From positions 1 to 39,566 of the forward strand of contig DJXW01000036.1 in the NCBI GenBank assembly GCA_002449845.1: a stretch of 39,566 bases of DNA. The letters run 5' to 3'. The notes under the pieces were generated by a model. That model did not search any database, was not told the DNA's origin, and worked only from the letters and a program-made list of their open reading frames with translations. This stretch comes from Prevotella sp. UBA6994 (GTDB taxonomy: Bacteria > Bacteroidota > Bacteroidia > Bacteroidales > Bacteroidaceae). Below are positions 24,681 to 32,199 of the stretch, in pieces (position 1 is the first letter of the stretch; every line of letters starts with the position of its first letter). A program made the position numbers and the translations under genes.

Positions 24681-25946
24681 TTATTCAGTAGTAGAATTCC
24701 AGTTGGTTGGGTCATCGAAGTTCTTGTTCCAAATCACACTGCAATACTTCACGAAAGGCGCAGGCATATTGCCGATAGAGCTGATGGCATTGTTGAATGC
24801 GCTGACCACAGAGGTGTTGACAGTGTTGTTTACACTTGCGAAGAAATTGTTGAAGCTGTTGCTGGCTGCATTTCCGTTGGTGCTTCCGAACCATACGTTA
24901 CGGATAGAACGAATGTTGTCTTGGAAGTCGGTGATGGAATTGTAGCTATAGGGAGACTCCACGTAAGCGATGTCGCCATTCTGGAATGGATTCAATATCT
25001 TGGCTGTTCCCACCTCGTTGGCAATGGCAACGCAAGAACCTTCGCTGAAAGACAGCACTTGAGTGATGGCTGATTGCAGAGTGGGGAACGTACTGTTCTT
25101 GCCGCTTACACCAGCATTGATGAGGTTTTCACCGTATGAAAGACCTTTCTCTGTGACAATGTCAAGGTTGGCAGCTTCTACTACGGAAGCACGACTTGCA
25201 TTGGCAGATGTCTTTCCTTCCCAAGCCACTTGCAACTGGAAACAACGCTCCTTCAATAATTTACATACTTGTTGTGCATATTTCAGCTCGTCTGCGCCAC
25301 TGATGCTTTCAAAGTTTTTGTAAGTATCGTTTCCTTGCAGTTCGGCAACCTTTCTGTTTTGTCCGTTGCGGAACAAGATAAATTCCAAAGCATGGAATCC
25401 GAGGATAGAAGACTCGTCTTCAATCTGTGCTTTCATGCCTCCCTTGAAGTAGTCGAGCAATTCCTTACGGTCTAAAGGCCATGAGTCGATGGTGGGGTCA
25501 ATGCTGAAGTCTGAAGCAGCACCCATCAAGAATGCCTCTGAACGCTCCCAATGCTGGCGGGCTTTCTTGAAGTCGTCGCAAGCCTTGTCAATTTGTGTCT
25601 GAGTAATGGTACTGGTGGTCAGTCCGTTCAGAGTCTTTTCCAAGTCTTCCACATCATTTGCCAAGTCGGTATATGTGGGAATGATGACATTGCTTACAAC
25701 ACCTTGGAGTACGTTTCTCAAGTATTGCTCTTGGTCAGAGGTCAGTTTAGCCGTTTCGATAGCTCTGTTGGCACTCTGCAATTGAGCGATGAGAGCCTCA
25801 CATTTGCTGATGGCATCTTGACCATAGATTTTGTTGCTGTACTTGTCTGTATCGCCTGTGTTGTTGTCATCGTCATTGTTGCTGCAAGACGTGAATGTCA
25901 TCGCTCCCATGAGGAAGGCAATTGACATGATAAATAATTTTTTCAT
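24681..25946 (-). CDS. Imelysin-family lipoprotein (M75)
   Basis: A 421-residue lipoprotein (lipobox FTSC, Cys21, followed by an Asn/Asp-rich linker). It has the imelysin GxHxxE motif as GFHALE (183-188) and the family blocks ARQHWERSEAFLMGAA and PTIDSWPLDR. Imelysins such as the insulin-cleaving membrane protease homologues and IrpA are all-helical and thought to bind metal, mostly with no proven protease activity; many are iron-regulated. It lies 24 nt downstream of the porin and upstream of the di-haem protein, the same pairing as in irpA-irpB type clusters. Metal capture or delivery at the cell surface is the likely role. Confidence 0.9.
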   Translation of the reverse strand: MKKLFIMSIAFLMGAMTFTSCSNNDDDNNTGDTDKYSNKIYGQDAISKCEALIAQLQSANRAIETAKLTSDQEQYLRNVLQGVVSNVIIPTYTDLANDVEDLEKTLNGLTTSTITQTQIDKACDDFKKARQHWERSEAFLMGAASDFSIDPTIDSWPLDRKELLDYFKGGMKAQIEDESSILGFHALEFILFRNGQNRKVAELQGNDTYKNFESISGADELKYAQQVCKLLKERCFQLQVAWEGKTSANASRASVVEAANLDIVTEKGLSYGENLINAGVSGKNSTFPTLQSAITQVLSFSEGSCVAIANEVGTAKILNPFQNGDIAYVESPYSYNSITDFQDNIRSIRNVWFGSTNGNAASNSFNNFFASVNNTVNTSVVSAFNNAISSIGNMPAPFVKYCSVIWNKNFDDPTNWNSTTE

Positions 25947-25970
25947 CGTTGTTTTATTTTATGGTTGATA

Positions 25971-27374
25971 TTATATGTTTTTCTTTAACTCATTCAATTG
26001 TTCCTGAAGTTGGTTGATGCGGTCGTTCAGTTTCTGAATGTCGCTTTGCTCTTGTTCCACGATAGCTTTGTGGCCAAGGTCAAACCATCCTTCGTAGGCA
26101 ATGCCGATGTTTACGGAAGGCTCGTCGTTGTACAAGCTCTTCAGGAAACGCTTGGAATATTCTGCCTTCACTACAATATCCTTGATAGGGTAGTAGTTGA
26201 TTCCCACAGCCATACGCTTCACATCAGTATAATTATAATTGGTGCCTTTTGTGGAACTTGCGTATGGATTGTATTGTTCGTAGCGACCGAACACGTACAT
26301 CTTTTGGTTCTTCTTATGAAGACTCTCGATTTGAGAGAATACGTTATATCCTGCCTCAATACCTATCGCATAAGCATTCTTGCTGACGAAAGCAGAGTGC
26401 TTGTAAGGCGATTTCGAATTCATTCTGTTATAGACATACTTCAACTGGTCAGCATCACTAAGATAACCATAATCAGCTTGTCCACGTACAATCCAGTTGT
26501 ATCCTTGATAAGTGAAGTCGATAGCTCCGATGAGGACGGTTCCTTTATACGTGGCATCAGTACCGTTGGCATTGAGCGGATAACTGTTGCCGATGCTCTG
26601 ACCATAATATCCGCTTACGCCAATGCGCAATCCAGGCACGGTGTAATTGTCTAAACGAAGGGAAAGACCGTATTTGTTGGCAATGTCAAACTCTAATGGC
26701 GACTTATGTCCCTTGTGAATCCATCCCACATTCGTGAAATGGTCGGCATTTAAGCCAGCCAGGAATTGTGCTTCATAACGGAAATCCTTATGACGACCCC
26801 AAAACGAAACACCCGTTTGGTGCCAGGTAGAAGGCAAAATAGTGTTCTCACCCTCTGGACGATACACGGTGAAGAAGTTAAGAGGCTCGTGGTGAGCATT
26901 GTTCAGACCAACGGGCACTACGATATGTCCTGCTCGGATGTTTGCCCATCTGCCAAACGACTTCTGAATCCAGAATTGTTCGAGTTCAACCTCACCGCCT
27001 TTCTCGGTTTCTTGTTCCCATTCACCGCCTTCTTCGTTTTCTTTCTCGTAGGCAATGCCGGCTCCACCATGTTCAAACTCAATCTCTGTACCGAATGTCC
27101 ATCCCTTTCCGAAGTCGTAACCTAAATAGATAACGGCATGAGGAATGTCAAATCGTCCATGACTGGGGTCGTTCCTGTGCTCTTCTGGTTGACTGTATCG
27201 ACTTACGTGGTCGCTGTAATAGTTTCTGCTAAATACCGCTTCGCCATAGCCACCCACGCTGAGGCGACTGCTACGTGTCTTGTTGAAAACGCTGTCGGCA
27301 GCGTTTGTCTGTGCATTTGCTTGTAAGGCAATCATTGTCGCTGTCAATGCGAACAATAGCTTTATCCTTTTCAT
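25971..27374 (-). CDS. Outer-membrane porin with acidic insertion and C-terminal coiled coil
   Basis: A 467-residue protein with signal peptide MKRIKLLFALTATMIALQANAQ and about 16 alternating beta strands. It resembles phosphate-selective-type (OprO/P) porins of Bacteroidetes, e.g. FGRWANIRAGHIVVPVGLNN, WHQTGVSFWGR and YNWIVRGQADYG. Residues 110-133 are strikingly acidic (EKENEEGGEWEQETEKGG) and lie in a loop, which could attract cations. The last 27 residues (EQEQSDIQKLNDRINQLQEQ and on) are a coiled coil; porins more often carry that at the N-terminus. It is the first gene of the minus-strand operon with a strong promoter and a hemerythrin-type regulator divergent to it. Metal or metal-chelate uptake is inferred from the neighbours. 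Confidence 0.82.
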   Translation of the reverse strand: MKRIKLLFALTATMIALQANAQTNAADSVFNKTRSSRLSVGGYGEAVFSRNYYSDHVSRYSQPEEHRNDPSHGRFDIPHAVIYLGYDFGKGWTFGTEIEFEHGGAGIAYEKENEEGGEWEQETEKGGEVELEQFWIQKSFGRWANIRAGHIVVPVGLNNAHHEPLNFFTVYRPEGENTILPSTWHQTGVSFWGRHKDFRYEAQFLAGLNADHFTNVGWIHKGHKSPLEFDIANKYGLSLRLDNYTVPGLRIGVSGYYGQSIGNSYPLNANGTDATYKGTVLIGAIDFTYQGYNWIVRGQADYGYLSDADQLKYVYNRMNSKSPYKHSAFVSKNAYAIGIEAGYNVFSQIESLHKKNQKMYVFGRYEQYNPYASSTKGTNYNYTDVKRMAVGINYYPIKDIVVKAEYSKRFLKSLYNDEPSVNIGIAYEGWFDLGHKAIVEQEQSDIQKLNDRINQLQEQLNELKKNI

Positions 27375-27411
27375 TTCTGTGATAAGATATTATTGATGTT
27401 TTTTCGGGGTG

Positions 27412-27442
27412 CAAAGTTACACTTTTTATTATTATGATGCAA
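27412..27442 (-). promoter_or_regulatory. Promoter of the porin-imelysin-cytochrome operon
   Basis: On the minus strand TTG (27440-27442), a 20-nt spacer, then TAACTTTG (27412-27419). Transcription would start near 27405. An imperfect GTATTT/AAATAC inverted repeat at 27457-27478 sits between this and the divergent promoter and could be an operator. Confidence 0.75.
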
Positions 27443-27491
27443 TACCTAAAAATCATGTATTTACATATATAAAAATACCTATAAATGATTA

Positions 27492-27522
27492 TTGCGAGTT
27501 CCGTATTTTTTTTGTTATTTTG
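27492..27522 (+). promoter_or_regulatory. Promoter of the hemerythrin-LuxR regulator
   Basis: TTG (27492-27494), a 20-nt spacer, then TTATTTTG (27515-27522), one mismatch from TAnnTTTG. The predicted start near 27529 supports translation from the ATG at 27555 and excludes the longer upstream-open frame. Confidence 0.6.
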
Positions 27523-27554
27523 CATCGGTAATATTAAATAGGTATATACACGCG

Positions 27555-28511
27555 ATGAAAAGTCAGAAGATGTATGAACCCGACGACATGATGATAGACA
27601 TGATTCGGGATAATTATAACATATTACAGAGCTTGGGTTGTTTCGGAATCAGCTTGGGCTTTGGCGATAAGACCGTCAATGAGGTTTGCCAAGAGCAGGG
27701 TGTTGATACATTTACTTTTTTGGCGGTTGTCAACTTCACCATTAATGGGTATCGTAGTTTTAATGATGCCGAACACCTGTCGGTTCCCACATTGATGCAA
27801 TACCTGAGAGCATCCCATTCTTATTACTTGGATTTCCAATTGCCGTTCATTCGTAAGGAATTAGTAGATGCGCTGGATGAAAACGATAACTTGGCGCGCT
27901 TGATACTCAAGTTGTATGATGAGTATGCGCACTCTATCCGCTCACACATGAAGTATGAAGAGAAGATGGTGTTCCCATACGTGGAAGGTTTGCTCGAAGG
28001 AAAGGTAAACGACAATTACGACATAGAAACGTTCTCTAAGCATCACAGTCAGGTTGACCATAAGGTGAAAGAACTCAAGAGCATCATTATCAAGTATTTG
28101 CCATCAGATGGTTTGAGAAACAACCAACTCACCGCCACGCTTTACGACATTTACAACAATGAAGAATGGCTTGCTCATCACTCGCAGGTGGAGGATGAGA
28201 TATTTATCCCTTCAATCAGATTGATGGAAAGGAAACTTAAACAGAGCGACGTGACGTATAAAATCACGAACATGATTAACCAGAACCCTGCTAATTCAGA
28301 GGCGCTGAGCGACCGTGAGAAGGATGTTGTCGTGAGTTTGGTGCAGGGAATGACCAATAAGGAAATAGCCGATCATCTCTGCATTTCCATCAATACCGTC
28401 ATTACCCATAGGAGAAACATTGCAAGAAAACTGCAAATCCATTCACCGGCTGGATTGACCATCTATGCCATCGTCAACAATCTGGTGGATATTTCCTCTG
28501 TGAAGCTCTAA
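27555..28511 (+). CDS. ScdA-like / hemerythrin / LuxR-HTH fusion regulator
   Basis: A 318-residue cytoplasmic protein with three parts. Residues 16-62 (NYNILQSLGCFGISLGFGDK, then VNEVCQEQGVDTFTFLAVVN) resemble the ScdA_N/DUF542 domain of iron-centre repair proteins (RIC family), but the usual adjacent Cys pair is missing; only Cys29 and Cys45 remain. Residues 80-225 form a hemerythrin HHE domain with candidate diiron ligands His88, His131, Glu135/136, His163/164, His208/209 and Glu213/215, including HMKYEEKMVFP and HHSQVEDEIFIP. Residues 250-312 are a LuxR/GerE HTH (LSDREKDVVVSLVQGMTNKE, then INTVITHRRNIARKL). It probably senses oxygen, NO or iron through the diiron site and controls the divergent operon. 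The domain calls are strong; the signal and target are inferred. Confidence 0.85.
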   Translation: MKSQKMYEPDDMMIDMIRDNYNILQSLGCFGISLGFGDKTVNEVCQEQGVDTFTFLAVVNFTINGYRSFNDAEHLSVPTLMQYLRASHSYYLDFQLPFIRKELVDALDENDNLARLILKLYDEYAHSIRSHMKYEEKMVFPYVEGLLEGKVNDNYDIETFSKHHSQVDHKVKELKSIIIKYLPSDGLRNNQLTATLYDIYNNEEWLAHHSQVEDEIFIPSIRLMERKLKQSDVTYKITNMINQNPANSEALSDREKDVVVSLVQGMTNKEIADHLCISINTVITHRRNIARKLQIHSPAGLTIYAIVNNLVDISSVKL

Positions 28512-28542
28512 TCATTTTAATAGGTTAAACGTTATTTTTGCT

Positions 28543-28581
28543 AAACCTATGCTTTGCCAAGCGTAAAGCATAGGTTTTCTT
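28543..28581 (+). terminator. Terminator of the hemerythrin-LuxR gene
   Basis: A perfect 13-bp stem: AAACCTATGCTTT (28543-28555) and AAAGCATAGGTTT (28565-28577), 9-nt loop, followed by TCTT. The half-site ATAGGTTTA recurs about 15 bp downstream. Confidence 0.8.
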
Positions 28582-28701
28582 GTTGAATACCATAGGTTTA
28601 GATTTGACAAACCTTATCCTTACTTTTTTTGACCCTTATCTTGCCAAATATAGAGCAAGTCAAGAAATACATGTTTTTGAGAAATTTTAAGCCGATATTT
28701 C

Positions 28702-28731
28702 TTGCAAGTTAGAAAATTATACTTATCTTTG
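28702..28731 (+). promoter_or_regulatory. Promoter of nrdDG
   Basis: TTG (28702-28704), a 19-nt spacer, then TATCTTTG (28724-28731). It predicts a start near 28738 and a 144-nt leader ahead of nrdD. Confidence 0.8.
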
Positions 28732-28807
28732 CAAACGAAATTCAATTGCTAAAAATGCAAACTTAATATTGTGTTTTTTGAAGAAAGTTTTCCAAAACGG
28801 ACAACTT

Positions 28808-28836
28808 TTTTGAAATTCAAAAGGGAAAAGTTTCCC
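28808..28836 (+). promoter_or_regulatory. Back-to-back palindromes in the nrdD leader
   Basis: TTTTGAAATTCAAAA (28808-28822, 7+1+7) is immediately followed by GGGAAAAGTTTCCC (28823-28836, 6+2+6). TTTTGAAATT recurs at about 28848. They lie downstream of the predicted transcription start, so they may be a repressor site or leader RNA structure. No NrdR box was recognised. Confidence 0.5.
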
Positions 28837-28881
28837 AAAAAGTGATATTTTGAAATTGATATAAGGTAACTAAAACCTCTC

Positions 28882-30993
28882 ATGGAAATAAAGAATTTTA
28901 CGATTACAAAACGTGACGGTTCCAAAGACCGTTTCTCATTAGACAAGATTATGAATGCCATCATCAAGGCGTTCGAGTCAGTGAAACAACCTATCGATTT
29001 GGGTTCTATCTCCAAGATTATCAGCCATTTGAATATTCATGACGATATTAAGGTGGAAGATATCCAAAACCAAGTGGAAGAAGCTCTGATGCGTGAGGGG
29101 TATTATCAAGTGGCTAAGTCTTTCATGCTCTACAGACAGCAGCACACTGAGGACAGAGAGACGTTGGAACGGTTGAAATTTTTGGCAGACTATTGTCAAG
29201 CAGCCAACGCAGCTACTGGTTCAAAGTATGACGCTAATGCAAACGTGGAACACAAGAATATTGCCACGCTGATTGGTGAACTTCCCAAGTCGAGCTTTAT
29301 TCGTCTGAACAGACGCTTGCTTACCGACCGTATCAAGAAAATGTATGGTAAGGAGTTGGCTGATGAGTATATTGACTTGCTCACCCATCACTTCATTTAC
29401 AAGAACGATGAGACAAGCCTTGCCAATTATTGCGCTTCCATCACCATGTATCCGTGGTTGATTGGGGGAACGGCTTCTATCGGCGGCAACTCTACCGCTC
29501 CTACCAACTTGAAATCTTATTGCGGTGGATTCGTGAATATGGTATTCATGGTATCGAGTATGCTCTCAGGAGCTTGCGCAACACCTGAGTTCTTGATGTA
29601 TTTGAATTATTTCATCGGACTGGAATATGGTAAGGATTATTATAAGGAGGCTGACAAGGTGGTTGACCTCTCGCTTAAGAAACGTACGATAGATAAGGTG
29701 ATTACCGATTGCTTCGAGCAGATTGTGTATTCTATCAACCAGCCAACTGGCGCTCGTAATTACCAAGCTGTGTTCTGGAATGTGGCTTATTATGACAAGT
29801 ATTATTTCGAGAGCTTGTTTGGCAATTTCTATTTCCCAGATGGCAGTCAACCAGATTGGAATGGTCTTTCTTGGTTGCAGAAACGATTCATGAAGTGGTT
29901 CAACAAGGAACGCACCAAGACGGTTCTCACTTTCCCCGTGGAAACAATGGCGTTGCTCACCAAGGATGGTGATTGCATGGATAAGGAATGGGCAGACTTT
30001 ACCGCAGAAATGTATGCAGAGGGACATTCGTTCTTCACTTACATGAGCGACAATGCTGACTCGCTAAGTTCTTGTTGCCGCCTGCGCAACGAGATTCAAG
30101 ACAATGGTTTCAGTTATACGTTAGGAGCAGGTGGTGTTTCCACTGGCTCAAAGAGTGTGCTGACCATCAACCTGAATCGCTGTGTGCAATATGCGGTGAA
30201 CCACAAGATGGATTACAAGGAGTTCCTCTCTCATGTAATAGATCTTTGCCATAAGGTACAGATTGCATACAATGAAAACCTGAAGGAATTGCAGAAGCAG
30301 GGTATGTTGCCATTGTTTGATGCTGGCTATATCAACATCGGTCGCCAATACCTAACAATAGGTATCAACGGATTGGTTGAGGCTGCTGAGTTTATGGGAA
30401 TCAAGATCAACGACAATCCGGAATACTTGAAACTGGTGCAAACCATTCTCGGACTCGTGGAGAAATACAATCGCCAGTATCGTTCTAAGGATGTCCTCTT
30501 CAATTGTGAGATGATTCCTGCTGAGAACGTGGGCGTTAAACACGCTAAGTGGGACCGTGAGGATGGCTATTTCGTGCCTCGTGATTGCTACAATAGTTAT
30601 TTCTATGTGGTAGAAGACGACTCGCTGAACATCATCGACAAGTTTAAGTTGCATGGAGCTCCTTATATCCAGCACCTGACGGGTGGTTCTGCCTTGCACA
30701 TGAACTTGGAGGAACATCTCTCTAAGGCTCAATATCGCCAACTCTTGAAGGTGGCTGCTAAGGAAGGGTGTAACTACTTCACGTTTAATATCCCCAATAC
30801 CATCTGCAACGATTGCGGATATATAGACAAGCGTTACTTGAAGAAGTGCCCGCATTGCGGATCAGAGAACGTGGACTATATGACACGTATCATTGGTTAC
30901 CTGAAACGTGTGAGCAACTTCTCTGAGCCACGTCAGCAAGAGGAGCATCGTCGTTTCTATGCAGGAAAGAATAAATACGTAATGGCTGAATAA
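28882..30993 (+). CDS. nrdD: Anaerobic ribonucleoside-triphosphate reductase
   Basis: A 703-residue glycyl-radical enzyme that makes dNTPs from NTPs without oxygen. It has an N-terminal ATP-cone (about 1-95, FTITKRDGSKDRFSLDKIMN), the catalytic barrel with CGGFVNMVFMVSSMLSGACA, and SCCRLRNEIQDNGFSYTLGA. A zinc ribbon has Cys642, 645, 656 and 659, and the radical site is RIIGY (Gly672) close to the C-terminus. All key residues are present. The nrdG start follows the stop codon with no gap, so the two are translated together. Its presence fits an anaerobic lifestyle. Confidence 0.97.
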   Translation: MEIKNFTITKRDGSKDRFSLDKIMNAIIKAFESVKQPIDLGSISKIISHLNIHDDIKVEDIQNQVEEALMREGYYQVAKSFMLYRQQHTEDRETLERLKFLADYCQAANAATGSKYDANANVEHKNIATLIGELPKSSFIRLNRRLLTDRIKKMYGKELADEYIDLLTHHFIYKNDETSLANYCASITMYPWLIGGTASIGGNSTAPTNLKSYCGGFVNMVFMVSSMLSGACATPEFLMYLNYFIGLEYGKDYYKEADKVVDLSLKKRTIDKVITDCFEQIVYSINQPTGARNYQAVFWNVAYYDKYYFESLFGNFYFPDGSQPDWNGLSWLQKRFMKWFNKERTKTVLTFPVETMALLTKDGDCMDKEWADFTAEMYAEGHSFFTYMSDNADSLSSCCRLRNEIQDNGFSYTLGAGGVSTGSKSVLTINLNRCVQYAVNHKMDYKEFLSHVIDLCHKVQIAYNENLKELQKQGMLPLFDAGYINIGRQYLTIGINGLVEAAEFMGIKINDNPEYLKLVQTILGLVEKYNRQYRSKDVLFNCEMIPAENVGVKHAKWDREDGYFVPRDCYNSYFYVVEDDSLNIIDKFKLHGAPYIQHLTGGSALHMNLEEHLSKAQYRQLLKVAAKEGCNYFTFNIPNTICNDCGYIDKRYLKKCPHCGSENVDYMTRIIGYLKRVSNFSEPRQQEEHRRFYAGKNKYVMAE

Positions 30994-31458
30994 ATGCTGA
31001 AGTACGTCAATACATCTGTTGTGTTCCAGGAGATTCCTGATGAGGTGACTTTAGCCATCAATATCTCCAACTGCCCGTGTCATTGCCCAGGTTGCCATAG
31101 TCGTTTCTTGTGGGAAGACATCGGCAATCCACTCACGCCAATGGTGCTCGACCAGTTTGTGAGGGAATATGGCAGCGACATTACTTGCATTTGCTTCATG
31201 GGCGGTGATGCTGAACCTTCGTATGTCAATATGTTGGCTCGTCACATCCATCATGAGCATCCTCAGTATAAGGTTGCTTGGTATAGTGGAAGGATTCGTG
31301 TGCCTTCGTCTGTGAGGAAGTCGGACTTCGATTATATTAAAGTGGGACCTTACATCAAGCACTTGGGTTGCTTGAAAGATAAAACCACCAACCAACGATT
31401 GTATAAACATGCGGTTGGTGACGATTTCACGGACATTACTTCTCGTTTCTGGAAGTAA
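30994..31458 (+). CDS. nrdG: Anaerobic ribonucleotide reductase activating protein (radical SAM)
   Basis: A 154-residue radical-SAM activase that forms the glycyl radical on NrdD. The cluster motif CxxxCxxC is Cys27, Cys31 and Cys34 (in NCPCHCPGCHSRFLW), with the SAM-binding CFMGGDAEP motif downstream. Length is normal for the family. It directly abuts nrdD. The last codons (encoding HAVGDDFTDITSRFWK) also form the left arm of the operon terminator. Confidence 0.95.
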   Translation: MLKYVNTSVVFQEIPDEVTLAINISNCPCHCPGCHSRFLWEDIGNPLTPMVLDQFVREYGSDITCICFMGGDAEPSYVNMLARHIHHEHPQYKVAWYSGRIRVPSSVRKSDFDYIKVGPYIKHLGCLKDKTTNQRLYKHAVGDDFTDITSRFWK

Positions 31459-31476
31459 TGTCCGTGAAATTTTTTG
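31425..31476 (+). terminator. nrdDG terminator overlapping the nrdG 3' end
   Basis: TTTCACGGACATTACTT (31425-31441, inside nrdG) pairs perfectly over 17 bp with AAGTAATGTCCGTGAAA (31453-31469), followed by TTTTTT. The stop codon lies within the right arm. The convergent HD gene ends 10 nt beyond the stem. Confidence 0.9.
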
Positions 31477-31478
31477 CC

Positions 31479-32120
31479 TTATCGTTTGTTGATTTCGTCT
31501 TCGAAAAGCTTGTCGAAGATTTCTCTCAACTTCACTTTATCTGTTATGTATGAGCGAATGGTCTTGAGATATTGCTCATTGGGCGAGTTGGGAATCCACA
31601 ATGTGATGTAGCCGTGAGAAGAATACTTGTTTTCCATGTGTTCGTCAAATCGTTTCCAATGCTCTTCCTTGCTCTTTTCAGGATAGTTTTCAAGACCGAA
31701 GAGTATTGTGCGACGGAAAACAATCTCTGGCTCAAGGTCTCTGTCTGCCTCGGCTACTATCTTCCCGTATATGCTACGTGGCGTATGGCTCGATGAGGCA
31801 CGGTGGTCTTCTATCGCCTCGCGCATCAACTTGATTTGGTCTTGGCTGAACCAACGCCTCAGTCGCTGGTCTGCTGCCATGATCTTGCCTCCTGTAATGT
31901 GGTGAATGGCTCTTGGACCGCTCATACCAATGTCGTGATAGGCGGCAATGGTATATACCATGTTGATATCGGCTCCAGTGATCTTTGCCAGTTTCAGACT
32001 GTTGTCAATCACTCTTTTCACATGTGCCAACCCATGACTGCGCCCAAACTCCGTGTAGCGAGGCAGTATGTTGGTTTCGATGAATTGCATCAAGTCGAGG
32101 TTAACGTTGGAATCTATCAT
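31479..32120 (-). CDS. HD-domain phosphohydrolase
   Basis: A 213-residue cytoplasmic protein with the HD-superfamily metal site: His29 and His33 in GRSHGLAHVKRV, the His62-Asp63 pair in AAYHDIGM, then HHITGG, and a later Asp in AEADRDLEPE. The closest pattern is stand-alone HD hydrolases acting on nucleotides or small phosphates; the substrate is not evident. It is transcribed toward nrdG (convergent) and shares a compact promoter region with menA. Confidence 0.85.
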   Translation of the reverse strand: MIDSNVNLDLMQFIETNILPRYTEFGRSHGLAHVKRVIDNSLKLAKITGADINMVYTIAAYHDIGMSGPRAIHHITGGKIMAADQRLRRWFSQDQIKLMREAIEDHRASSSHTPRSIYGKIVAEADRDLEPEIVFRRTILFGLENYPEKSKEEHWKRFDEHMENKYSSHGYITLWIPNSPNEQYLKTIRSYITDKVKLREIFDKLFEDEINKR

Positions 32121-32136
32121 ATTAAATGGATTTATT

Positions 32137-32172
32137 TTTGCAAATATACGGTTTTATGTTTAATTTTGCAAG
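32137..32172. promoter_or_regulatory. Face-to-face overlapping promoters of the HD gene and menA
   Basis: Plus strand: TTTG (32137-32140), 20 nt, TAATTTTG (32161-32168), driving menA. Minus strand: TTG (in CTTG, 32169-32172), 20 nt, TATATTTG (32141-32148), driving the HD gene. Each -33 element directly abuts the other promoter's -7 box, so polymerase could occupy only one at a time. Confidence 0.75.
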
Positions 32173-32199
32173 TGTGTTTTCATATAAAATGACGTTGAC

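Noticed and set aside
27492..27554. N-terminal extension of the hemerythrin-LuxR protein
   Set aside because: The extension would include the promoter; the conserved protein starts at the ATG at 27555.
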